Notes under the pieces: model-generated
The model's database searches: none
What the model was told of the DNA's origin: nothing
The model's input: the letters and a program-made list of their open reading frames with translations, nothing else
Translations under genes and position numbers: made by a program
Shown here: piece by piece, positions 1 through 5,049 of the stretch
Position numbering within the stretch: the stretch's first letter is position 1
How the letters are laid out: every line of letters starts with the position of its first letter
NCBI GenBank assembly: GCA_030533315.1
Contig: JAUNJL010000119.1
Coordinates: forward strand, 1 to 5,051
DNA length: 5,051 nt
Reading direction: 5' to 3'
DNA from: Eubacteriales bacterium
Lineage (GTDB): Bacteria; Bacillota_A; Clostridia; Lachnospirales; Lachnospiraceae

Positions 1-40
1 CTTAGGAGGCGGTCGCTCTATCCTGCTGAGCTATAGCGAC
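1..40 (-). tRNA. tRNA-Arg (anticodon CCU), 5' half, cut by window edge
   Basis: Read on the minus strand, the first 40 bases fold as the 5' half of a tRNA. There is a 7-nt acceptor strand GTCGCTA, then TA (positions 8-9), then a D stem GCTC/GAGC enclosing AGCAGGATA, which carries the usual GG. Next come one linker base, the anticodon strand ACCGC and the loop CTCCTAA. The loop has T33, anticodon CCT at 34-36 and A37, so the tRNA reads the AGG arginine codon. The variable loop, T arm and 3' acceptor strand lie outside the window, so closure of the anticodon and acceptor stems cannot be checked. It lies downstream of the DUF3881-type gene on the same strand, behind a terminator and what looks like its own promoter. 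Confidence 0.9.
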
Positions 41-155
41 GTATGAAATTTTCCAGCGGAGCTATGGCTCCTGGCGCGGGATCCTGCCCTTCCCTTCCTC
101 TGATTGGACGGGGCATTTCATGAAAAATAAGGCGGCGGCATTTCCCACAAAGGTG
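41..155 (-). other. 5' leader of the tRNA-Arg transcript, with hairpin
   Basis: This is non-coding sequence between the predicted promoter and the mature tRNA 5' end, giving a leader of roughly 110 nt. At 58-71 there is a GGAGC/GCTCC stem with a 4-nt loop, extended by CCA/TGG at its base with a small bulge. ATGAAAT (43-49) and ATTTCAT (115-121) form a 7-bp inverted repeat that could close the whole leader into one domain. TTTCATGAAA at 116-125 is a perfect 10-bp palindrome. No ORF or known regulatory RNA is recognised. The structures may only affect 5' processing by RNase P or other nucleases. Confidence 0.35.
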
Positions 156-184
156 ATTTTACTATATTTGAGAGGAAAAAACAA
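156..184 (-). promoter_or_regulatory. Probable sigma-A promoter for tRNA-Arg
   Basis: On the minus strand, TTGTTT (179-184) and TAAAAT (156-161) are separated by exactly 17 bases. The -10 matches consensus at 5 of 6 positions and the -35 keeps the TTG core. The predicted start is near 149, upstream of the tRNA. It sits directly behind the terminator of the preceding gene, which makes a separate promoter for the tRNA plausible. The -35 box lies inside the terminator's U-tract, so part of the T-richness has another explanation. Confidence 0.5.
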
Positions 185-211
185 GATGGGAATTTAAAAT
201 TTTTCCCTCTT
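176..211 (-). terminator. Intrinsic terminator after the DUF3881-type gene
   Basis: Starting 5 bases past the stop codon, the minus strand reads AAGAGGGAA, a 10-nt AT-rich loop, then TTCCCATCTT. The arms pair over 9 bp with one bulged A. One G follows, then six Ts (176-181). This is a standard Rho-independent layout with a moderately weak, A/T-containing stem. It would end transcription coming from serS and the DUF3881-type gene. Confidence 0.65.
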
Positions 212-216
212 AGCTC

Positions 217-1092
217 TCAAAAGTGAAGCTGTCCCTGGAGCCAGATCACGCCCTTAAAGCGGCGTCCCACCTTTGGTTCTCCCAAAAGGTCCTTTTTGTT
301 GATGCACACATCAAACTGCATGTCGTTGCTTTCCAGGGTCATCTGGATCAGCTCTTCCCCTGTGAGGATATTCTGGAAGCTCATCACATCCAGAATCTCT
401 CCCATCACGTTGTACTGGTCACATTCAATACCATACGGCATGAAATAGGAGTCCACAATGGTGAGCACATCATCTGTGGCGATCCGCTCGGAAATCATGG
501 AATAGGTGTCCATATCCTCCATGGTCAGGCTTTCCATGGCTTCCTCGTCTCCATCTCTGGCCGCAGCGATCAGGTTGTTCCGGTTCCTGGTGATCTCCTT
601 TTCCACCATGACGGCTTCCTTGTCCTTCTGTACCGGAAACAGGATCTTCCCTTCCCTGGCAAGTCCGGAAAGTGTCAGGGGCTGGCCGCCGGGAGGATAC
701 ATTCCTTTATACTCCTCCGCCATGTATTCCGCAGGATTCTGAAGATAAAAGATCAGCGTCACGCCGATCCTGAGATCGTCGCAGGCCCCCGCAAAGGATT
801 CCTTATCCGCATGGCGTTCGATAGTGACCTTCTCCTGTGTGGTGATCCCGGTTCCCCGGAAAAAGGGATAGGAATACTCGATATGAAAGCGGTTATCCTC
901 ATCATACTGGCCGCAGACGGAAATCCCGCAGTCGCACCCGTAGTTTTTGGAAAACTCCACAAAAACTCCATCTGGATGATTCTCCACCACAACCTTCTCA
1001 TCATAGGTTCTTAACACATCGCGAATGATCTCCTGCATTTCCCTGCGCTTCGTAATGTTGGAAAAGCCGACGGCTCTCAAATAGCTATGCAC
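217..1092 (-). CDS. DUF3881-type uncharacterised protein
   Basis: This is a 291-residue soluble protein with no signal peptide or membrane segment. From memory it matches the DUF3881 family of Clostridia/Lachnospiraceae, whose members begin with a similar MHxYLRAxGF segment and are about this length. Its function is unknown. The start is GTG at 1092-1090, preceded by AGGAGGT six bases upstream, and no better in-frame ATG lies near that site. The N-terminal half (about 1-130) is mixed alpha/beta with a C-D-C-x4-C cluster at 53-60. The middle (about 160-205) is charged and helical. The C-terminal part (about 205-291) looks beta-rich and ends in a basic GxRFKGxIWLQG segment that resembles the last strand of a small barrel. 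It lies 74 bases behind serS and is probably co-transcribed with it. No catalytic motif is recognisable. Confidence 0.8.
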   Translation of the reverse strand: MHSYLRAVGFSNITKRREMQEIIRDVLRTYDEKVVVENHPDGVFVEFSKNYGCDCGISVCGQYDEDNRFHIEYSYPFFRGTGITTQEKVTIERHADKESFAGACDDLRIGVTLIFYLQNPAEYMAEEYKGMYPPGGQPLTLSGLAREGKILFPVQKDKEAVMVEKEITRNRNNLIAAARDGDEEAMESLTMEDMDTYSMISERIATDDVLTIVDSYFMPYGIECDQYNVMGEILDVMSFQNILTGEELIQMTLESNDMQFDVCINKKDLLGEPKVGRRFKGVIWLQGQLHF

Positions 1093-1121
1093 AAAACCAC
1101 CTCCTGGAAAAAGGTCTTTGA

Positions 1122-1150
1122 TTGTACGATTTATTGTACATTTTGTTGTA
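1122..1150. repeat. Three TTGTA units at a 12-bp period
   Basis: On the plus strand TTGTA occurs at 1122, 1134 and 1146, exactly 12 bases apart, and the first two units extend to TTGTAC. A related 14-mer pair, TGTACGATTTATTG (1123-1136) and TGTACTATTTATTG (1163-1176), differs at one position and lies 40 bases apart. The second copy runs into the end of serS. On the minus strand these give two TACAAT boxes that could act as -10 elements, but no good -35 is correctly spaced. TTGAGA (1184-1189) lies 17 bases from a poor TACAGA (1161-1166). The repeat may be chance in AT-rich DNA. Confidence 0.35.
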
Positions 1151-1166
1151 TCCCGTCATTTCTGTA

Positions 1167-2462
1167 CTATTTATTGGACTTTTTCTCAATTTTTGTCATC
1201 CCGCCCATGTATGGCCGCAATGCTTCCGGAATATTAACGCTTCCATCCGCGTTCAGGTTGTTTTCCAAAAAGGCGATGAGCATTCTGGGAGGAGCCACAA
1301 CCGTATTATTCAGCGTATGGGCCAGATACTTCTTTCCACCCTCCCCGTTCACACGGATCTTCAGACGCCGCGCCTGAGCGTCTCCTAAGTTGGAGCAGCT
1401 TCCCACCTCAAAATACTTCTTCTGTCTGGGTGACCATGCCTCCACATCCAGGGATTTCACCTTCAGGTCCGCCAGATCCCCGGAGCAGCATTCCAGGGTA
1501 CGAACGGGAATATCCAAAGAGCGGAAGAGATCAACGGTATTCTGCCACAGCTTATCAAACCACATCATGCTGTCCTCCGGCTTGCATACCACGATCATCT
1601 CCTGCTTTTCAAACTGATGGATGCGGTAAACCCCTCTCTCCTCCAGGCCGTGGGCTCCCTTCTCCTTGCGGAAGCAGGGAGAATAGCTGGTAAGCGTCTG
1701 AGGAAGGTCCTCCTCGGGAATGATCTGGTCGATAAATTTACCGATCATAGAATGCTCGCTTGTTCCGATCAGGTAAAGGTCCTCGCCCTCGATCTTGTAC
1801 ATCATGGCGTCCATCTCCGCAAAGCTCATCACGCCGGTAACCACGTTGCTTCGGATCATAAAGGGGGGCACACAGTAGGTAAATCCCCTGCCGATCATAA
1901 AATCTCTGGCGTATGCGATAACTGCGGAATGAAGCCTTGCAATATCTCCCATCAGATAGTAAAAGCCGTTTCCCGCAACTCTTCTGGCGCTGTCCAGGTC
2001 GATGCCCTGAAAAGACTCCATAATTTCTGTATGGTAAGGGATCTCAAAGTCCGGTACCACCGGCTCCCCATACTTCTGAACCTCTACGTTTTCGCTGTCG
2101 TCCTTACCGATAGGCACAGAGGGGTCGATGATGTTTGGAATCACCATCATATTCTTTAACAGCTCTTCCTCCACCTCTTTTTCCCTTGCGGAAAGCTCCT
2201 CAATGCGCTTGCCAGAAGCGGCGATCTGCCTTTTGATCTCCTCAGCCTCTTCCTTTTTTCCCTGTCCCATAAGGGCGCCGATCTGCTTGCTGATCTTGTT
2301 TTTCTCTGCCCTTAAGGCCTCAACCTCCTGCTTGATCTCCCTGTTTTCCTTATCCAGCTCCAGAACCCGGTCTACCAGCTCCAGCTTGCTGTCCTGAAAT
2401 TTATTTTTGATATTCTGTTTTACGATTTCCGGATTTTCCCTTACAAATTTAATGTCTAACAT
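1167..2462 (-). CDS. serS: Seryl-tRNA synthetase (class II)
   Basis: This cytosolic enzyme activates serine with ATP and charges tRNA-Ser; it also charges tRNA-Sec where that tRNA exists. At 431 residues it has the usual bacterial length. Residues about 1-105 form the N-terminal domain with the long antiparallel coiled coil (heptad-like, K/E-rich, about 28-100) that grips the tRNA-Ser variable arm. The linker motif NIIDPSVPIGKDDSENV follows at 110-126. The class II catalytic core then shows TSEH at 234-237 in the serine-binding TxE position. Motif 2 (264-288) begins FRKE and contains RIHQFEKQE. CSNLGDAQARR lies at 356-366. Motif 3 (about 388-401) retains its arginine at 393 but reads VVAPPR instead of the common GLAVGR. 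ATG at 2462 has AGGAGG five bases upstream. No T-box leader precedes it. I recall this variant as the normal form in Lachnospiraceae. Confidence 0.97.
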   Translation of the reverse strand: MLDIKFVRENPEIVKQNIKNKFQDSKLELVDRVLELDKENREIKQEVEALRAEKNKISKQIGALMGQGKKEEAEEIKRQIAASGKRIEELSAREKEVEEELLKNMMVIPNIIDPSVPIGKDDSENVEVQKYGEPVVPDFEIPYHTEIMESFQGIDLDSARRVAGNGFYYLMGDIARLHSAVIAYARDFMIGRGFTYCVPPFMIRSNVVTGVMSFAEMDAMMYKIEGEDLYLIGTSEHSMIGKFIDQIIPEEDLPQTLTSYSPCFRKEKGAHGLEERGVYRIHQFEKQEMIVVCKPEDSMMWFDKLWQNTVDLFRSLDIPVRTLECCSGDLADLKVKSLDVEAWSPRQKKYFEVGSCSNLGDAQARRLKIRVNGEGGKKYLAHTLNNTVVAPPRMLIAFLENNLNADGSVNIPEALRPYMGGMTKIEKKSNK

Positions 2463-2476
2463 TTCTTCCTCCTGCT

Positions 2477-2500
2477 GTCAGGGTGTCCCTGACCTTTTTT
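2477..2500 (+). terminator. Perfect 7-bp hairpin with T-run, antisense to the operon
   Basis: GTCAGGG (2477-2483), loop TGT, CCCTGAC (2487-2493), then C and six Ts (2495-2500) form a textbook intrinsic terminator on the plus strand. No plus-strand gene precedes it, so if it is active it would stop antisense transcription from within serS. On the minus strand the same stem has no T-run, so it should not terminate the operon. There it ends three bases before the serS Shine-Dalgarno AGGAGG (2468-2473) and could instead influence translation of serS. Confidence 0.45.
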
Positions 2501-2533
2501 CTATTCTCAGCTTATCATAGCTCCGCTACTATT

Positions 2534-3058
2534 TTAATCGTTTTCCTCAAAATTGCCAAGACCAAAATTCACCGCTTTTCTTAAAGCTTCCACTTCCTCC
2601 TGGCTGAGCATCACGTAGGATTCCCCTTTTAAGATCTCCTTCAAATATAAGAAGCAGTTATCCCGGCTGTGTACCGCATTTAAGATCAGACCGGAATTGT
2701 CCTTGTCAAGAAGGGCCAGGACAAAGCTTAGCTTCCCTCCTACGTCGTCAAAGGCGTCATACTTTTCAATGCCATATTTGCTGAACATGGTCTCCATGTT
2801 GTGTTTGATAAAATTCAGATCATGCTCATGATCCTCCTTGGCCTCATAGAGACGGTCGATCTGAGTAAATTTTCTCACAAAAACCTTTTCCAAAGACTGT
2901 GCGTCGCTGCCCTTCATAAACATCTTGTATTTTCGTTCCAGACGGCCAAGACGCATATTGCTGCTGACCACATTCACCAGAAGAATGATGCACAGAACCA
3001 GCAATACCAGGATGATGATCCCGGGATCGATTCCCAGGCTGTCAAAAATAGGGCTCAT
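2534..3058 (-). CDS. DUF4446-type single-pass membrane protein
   Basis: This 174-residue protein has one strongly hydrophobic helix at about 13-31 (rich in I, L and V), followed by a basic stretch at about 36-50. That arrangement fits a bitopic protein with a large cytoplasmic domain. Residues about 55-95 are helical and probably coiled-coil. A conserved-looking core follows at 99-140: KYDAFDDVGGKLSFVLALLD, then NGS-type residues and SRDNCFLYLKEI. It ends with a helical LSQEEVEALRKA segment. From memory this matches DUF4446, a Clostridia family often found directly behind parB; its function is unknown. ATG at 3058 has AAGGAG five bases upstream, and that site overlaps the parB stop codon (TAAGGAG). 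Only nine bases separate it from parB, so it is almost certainly in the parAB operon. A membrane-side role in segregation or division is an inference from position only. Confidence 0.8.
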   Translation of the reverse strand: MSPIFDSLGIDPGIIILVLLVLCIILLVNVVSSNMRLGRLERKYKMFMKGSDAQSLEKVFVRKFTQIDRLYEAKEDHEHDLNFIKHNMETMFSKYGIEKYDAFDDVGGKLSFVLALLDKDNSGLILNAVHSRDNCFLYLKEILKGESYVMLSQEEVEALRKAVNFGLGNFEEND

Positions 3059-3067
3059 AGATTCTCC

Positions 3068-4012
3068 TTATCTGATGGATTCAAACAGTTCAATGATCCT
3101 CTCCAATTCATCTCTTGAATAATATTCTATTTCAATTTTTCCTTTGTTGTTCCTCTTTCTGTGGATGAAAACCTTGGTTCCCATGATGGTTTTCATCTTT
3201 TCCTCCAGGCTTTCATAAATGGCGTCCTCCGCCGAGACGGGCTTAAAAACAGCCTCCTTTGGCGGCTCCAGCAGCTTTTTTACGAGCTTTTCGGTCTCCC
3301 GGACACTGAGCTTTTCATCAAAAACCCGTGCAGCAGCCGACGCCTGTACCTCCTTGTCCTCAATCCCAAGGAGCGCCCTTGCGTGTCCGGCAGACAGCAT
3401 ATCGTCGATGAGCATCTGCTGCACTCTTTCGTCCAGCTTTAACAGCCGCATGGAATTGGTCACTGCGGTCCTGCTCTTGGAAACCCGCTCCGCGATCTCG
3501 TCCTGCTTCATCTGGTATTCCTGGATGAGGCGGCGGTAAGCCATAGCCTCCTCAATAGGATTTAAGTCCTCCCTCTGTATGTTTTCGATCAAAGAGATCT
3601 CCACGATCTCCTGGTCATTAAACTCCTTTATGATGACGGGAACCTCTTTTAAACCTGCCAGCTTCGCTGCCCGCCACCGGCGTTCTCCGGCGATGATCTC
3701 ATAATAACTGCCCTTATCGGAAACCAGCAGGGGCTGCAAAATCCCGTACTGTTTAATGGACTCTGACAGCTCCAAAAGAGCGTCCTCATCAAACTGCTTT
3801 CTGGGCTGTTTTCGGTTAGGCTCCACCTTGGATATTTTTACAACCATCTCCGCCTTTTTCTCTTGTTCTTTTCCCTGGGGTTCCTGGGGCGCCTGCTTCT
3901 CCTTTTGCTTCTGCTCCTGCCTGCCCTTCTTTTCCCCTGTTTTTTCCATGCTCTTTTCCGGGAAAAGCGCGTCCAGGCCTCTTCCCAGCCCTGTTTTTTT
4001 CATTGCCATCAT
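3068..4012 (-). CDS. parB: ParB/Spo0J chromosome-partitioning protein
   Basis: ParB binds parS sites and uses CTP to close into a sliding clamp on origin-proximal DNA. It stimulates ParA ATPase and recruits SMC condensin. Residue numbers below use the first Met. The N-terminal KKTGLGRGLDALFPEK (5-20) is the ParA-contact motif. Residues 21-55 are a K/E/Q-rich disordered linker. The ParB/Srx-like domain follows, with NRKQPRKQF at 66-74, GERRWRA at 109-115 and ENIQRxDL at 143-150, the last two being CTP-binding signatures. A helix-turn-helix lies at about 169-190 (DEIAERVSKSRTAVTNSMR). The C-terminal dimerisation domain covers about 265-314. ATGs occur at 4012, 4009 and 4003. GGAGG (4017-4021) is 4, 7 and 13 bases from them, so 4009 is the best-spaced start. 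The ATGA overlap with the parA stop implies translational coupling. Confidence 0.96.
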   Translation of the reverse strand: MMAMKKTGLGRGLDALFPEKSMEKTGEKKGRQEQKQKEKQAPQEPQGKEQEKKAEMVVKISKVEPNRKQPRKQFDEDALLELSESIKQYGILQPLLVSDKGSYYEIIAGERRWRAAKLAGLKEVPVIIKEFNDQEIVEISLIENIQREDLNPIEEAMAYRRLIQEYQMKQDEIAERVSKSRTAVTNSMRLLKLDERVQQMLIDDMLSAGHARALLGIEDKEVQASAAARVFDEKLSVRETEKLVKKLLEPPKEAVFKPVSAEDAIYESLEEKMKTIMGTKVFIHRKRNNKGKIEIEYYSRDELERIIELFESIR

Positions 4013-4779
4013 TCACCCTCCCCTCGGTTGATCACTTCCTCTGCCAGCAAACGATAGCTCTCTGCCCCTGCGGATTTTGGATCGTAAATATTGATGGGCT
4101 GTCCGTAGCTTGGCGCCTCTGCCAGTCTCACGTTTCTTGGTATGATCGTTTTGTATATGGTTTGATTCAGGTTGTCCTTTACGTTTTCTACCACCTGAAG
4201 GGACAGGTTTGTGCGGGCGTCGTACATGGTAAAAACTACCCCCTCGATTTCCAGGGAGGTGTTCAGCCGGTCCCTTACAAGCTCGATGGTGTGGATCAAC
4301 TGGGATAATCCCTCCAGAGCGTAATACTCGCACTGTATGGGAACAAGGACGGAGGTGGCCGCTGTCAAGGCATTTATGGTAAGCATACTTAAAGAGGGGG
4401 GACAATCCATAAGGATAAAATCATAATTTCCACGAACCTTATCGATGATATTTTTTAATATGTACTCCTTCTCCTCAATCCCGATCAGTTCGATTTCCGC
4501 GCCGGACAAATTCACGTTGGAGGGGATCAGGTCTACCCTTTCCACCACATCCCGGATGATGGTGTCCTCCACCTCTGCTTCTCCCAGCAGGAGTTCATAC
4601 AAGGTGTTTTCCAGGGAATTTTTGTCCACGCCAAGTCCGCTGGTGGTGTTCCCCTGGGGGTCGATGTCGATGGTGAGCACCTTTTTCCCCTGTTCCGCAA
4701 GGCACGCCGACAAATTGATCGCCGTCGTAGACTTTCCTACCCCGCCCTTTTGATTTGCCACTGCTATAATCCTGTCCAA
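4009..4779 (-). CDS. parA: ParA/Soj chromosome-partitioning ATPase
   Basis: This ParA-family P-loop ATPase dimerises with ATP, binds nucleoid DNA non-specifically and is released by ParB. Soj homologues also modulate DnaA. Numbering from the TTG at 4779, the 256-residue protein has the deviant Walker A KGGVGKST at 11-18, with signature lysine K11 and K16. The switch I/Walker A' segment is DIDPQGN at 38-44 with catalytic D40. The Walker B segment is FILMDCPP at 121-128 with D125. The length is typical of chromosomal Soj and there is no N-terminal HTH of the plasmid ParA type. The reading frame is open further upstream to a TTG at 4818. However, AGAAGGAGGT lies six bases before 4779, and the product then starts MDRIIAVANQKGG as family members do, so 4779 is preferred. 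It is the first gene of the operon here and overlaps parB by 4 bases. Confidence 0.96.
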   Translation of the reverse strand: MDRIIAVANQKGGVGKSTTAINLSACLAEQGKKVLTIDIDPQGNTTSGLGVDKNSLENTLYELLLGEAEVEDTIIRDVVERVDLIPSNVNLSGAEIELIGIEEKEYILKNIIDKVRGNYDFILMDCPPSLSMLTINALTAATSVLVPIQCEYYALEGLSQLIHTIELVRDRLNTSLEIEGVVFTMYDARTNLSLQVVENVKDNLNQTIYKTIIPRNVRLAEAPSYGQPINIYDPKSAGAESYRLLAEEVINRGEGE

Positions 4780-4785
4780 AACCGT

Positions 4786-4795
4786 ACCTCCTTCT
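4786..4795 (-). promoter_or_regulatory. Strong ribosome-binding site deciding the parA TTG start
   Basis: AGAAGGAGGT on the minus strand is nearly fully complementary to the 16S rRNA 3' tail. It lies six bases upstream of the TTG at 4779-4777. No in-frame ATG or GTG lies at usable spacing. The open frame above this point begins at another TTG (4818) with no such site, so the shorter protein is the likely one. Confidence 0.85.
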
Positions 4796-4839
4796 GCCCG
4801 CTGTCCGGTAACCAACAATATCTCTAAATATCTTTTCCC

Positions 4840-4868
4840 ATTATAGCACGTTTATTCCTTTACTTCTA
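4840..4868 (-). promoter_or_regulatory. Extended -10 sigma-A promoter of the parAB operon
   Basis: The minus strand has a perfect TATAAT (4840-4845) preceded by TGC, which is an extended -10 (TGnTATAAT). The best -35 at 17-bp spacing is TAGAAG (4863-4868), matching consensus at only three positions, as is common with extended -10 promoters. Transcription would start near 4833, giving parA a 5' UTR of about 55 nt. It is the only strong promoter-like element upstream of parA in the window. Confidence 0.7.
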
Positions 4869-4896
4869 CACTATTTTGGGCAGACTTCCAATTCCG

Positions 4897-4926
4897 GGAG
4901 GGAGGTTCCCCCTCCACCTCCTTTTG
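4897..4926. other. G-run cluster and short hairpin upstream of the parA promoter
   Basis: On the minus strand, GGAGGTGGAGGGGG (4908-4921) has four G-runs separated by single bases, the layout of a two-tier G-quadruplex. On the plus strand, GGAGGT (4901-4906) can pair with ACCTCC (4916-4921) over a 9-nt loop, followed by TTTTG, a weak terminator-like shape. The minus strand also shows an AAAAGGAGGTGG Shine-Dalgarno match, but no suitably spaced start codon opens a credible ORF behind it. Confidence 0.35.
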
Positions 4927-4954
4927 TTACTACTACTTTTTTCTTTTGTTTTTA

Positions 4955-4970
4955 CTCGGTTGCCACCGAG
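4955..4970. other. Perfect 6-bp hairpin CTCGGT/ACCGAG
   Basis: CTCGGT, loop TGCC, ACCGAG forms a perfect stem with a tetraloop. On the plus strand a T-rich tract lies before it, not after it. On the minus strand it is followed by A-rich sequence (TAAAAACAAAAG). Neither orientation gives an intrinsic terminator. It sits six bases from the large hairpin to its right and may belong to the same structured element. Confidence 0.5.
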
Positions 4971-5049
4971 AGGGGTGCGAGGGGGAAGGCGCTCAAAGTT
5001 GCGAAGCCCGCTTTCCCCCTCGCGCTCCCCCTTCCGGGCACGCTTTTTT
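4971..5049 (+). other. Long GC-rich hairpin followed by a T-run at the window edge
   Basis: GCGAGGGGGAAGGCG (4977-4991) pairs with CGCTTTCCCCCTCGC (5009-5023) over 15 positions with one G-U pair and a 17-nt loop. Weaker pairing extends outwards through 4972-4976 and 5024-5028. After a further C-rich stretch, six Ts lie at 5044-5049. That run is about 20 bases from the main stem, so a plus-strand terminator is possible but not textbook. On the minus strand no T-run follows the stem. No gene is visible here on either strand. It may be a structured RNA, a palindromic repeat family member or a DNA-level element. Confidence 0.5.

Noticed and set aside
1..40. tRNA-Arg(CCU) as an attachment site for an integrated element.
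   Set aside because: Such tRNA genes are frequent integration sites, but the 3' end is outside the window and no integrase or duplicated tRNA end is visible.
803..899. Near-matches to DnaA boxes (TTATCCGCA, TTATCCTCA).
   Set aside because: They are isolated one-mismatch matches inside a coding region, without clustering or an AT-rich unwinding region.
223..1014. Plus-strand 263-residue open frame opposite the DUF3881-type gene.
   Set aside because: It is a shadow frame: it mirrors a real gene, has no ribosome-binding site and its product has no recognisable domain. The same applies to the plus-strand frames opposite serS, parB and parA.
4780..4818. Longer parA form starting at the TTG at 4818 (269 residues).
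   Set aside because: There is no ribosome-binding site at usable distance, and the extra 13 residues are not typical of Soj proteins. A strong AGAAGGAGGT precedes the TTG at 4779.
4846..4919. Small minus-strand leader ORF starting at a GTG inside AAAAGGAGGTGG, about 21 codons long.
   Set aside because: The GTG is part of the Shine-Dalgarno match itself, so spacing is impossible, and the frame runs through the parA promoter.
4921..4942. TACTACTAC (TAGTAGTAG on the minus strand) resembling DnaA-trio repeats of a replication origin, near parAB.
   Set aside because: No DnaA boxes (TTATCCACA-like) lie next to it, and no dnaA or dnaN gene is present. The triplets alone occur readily by chance.
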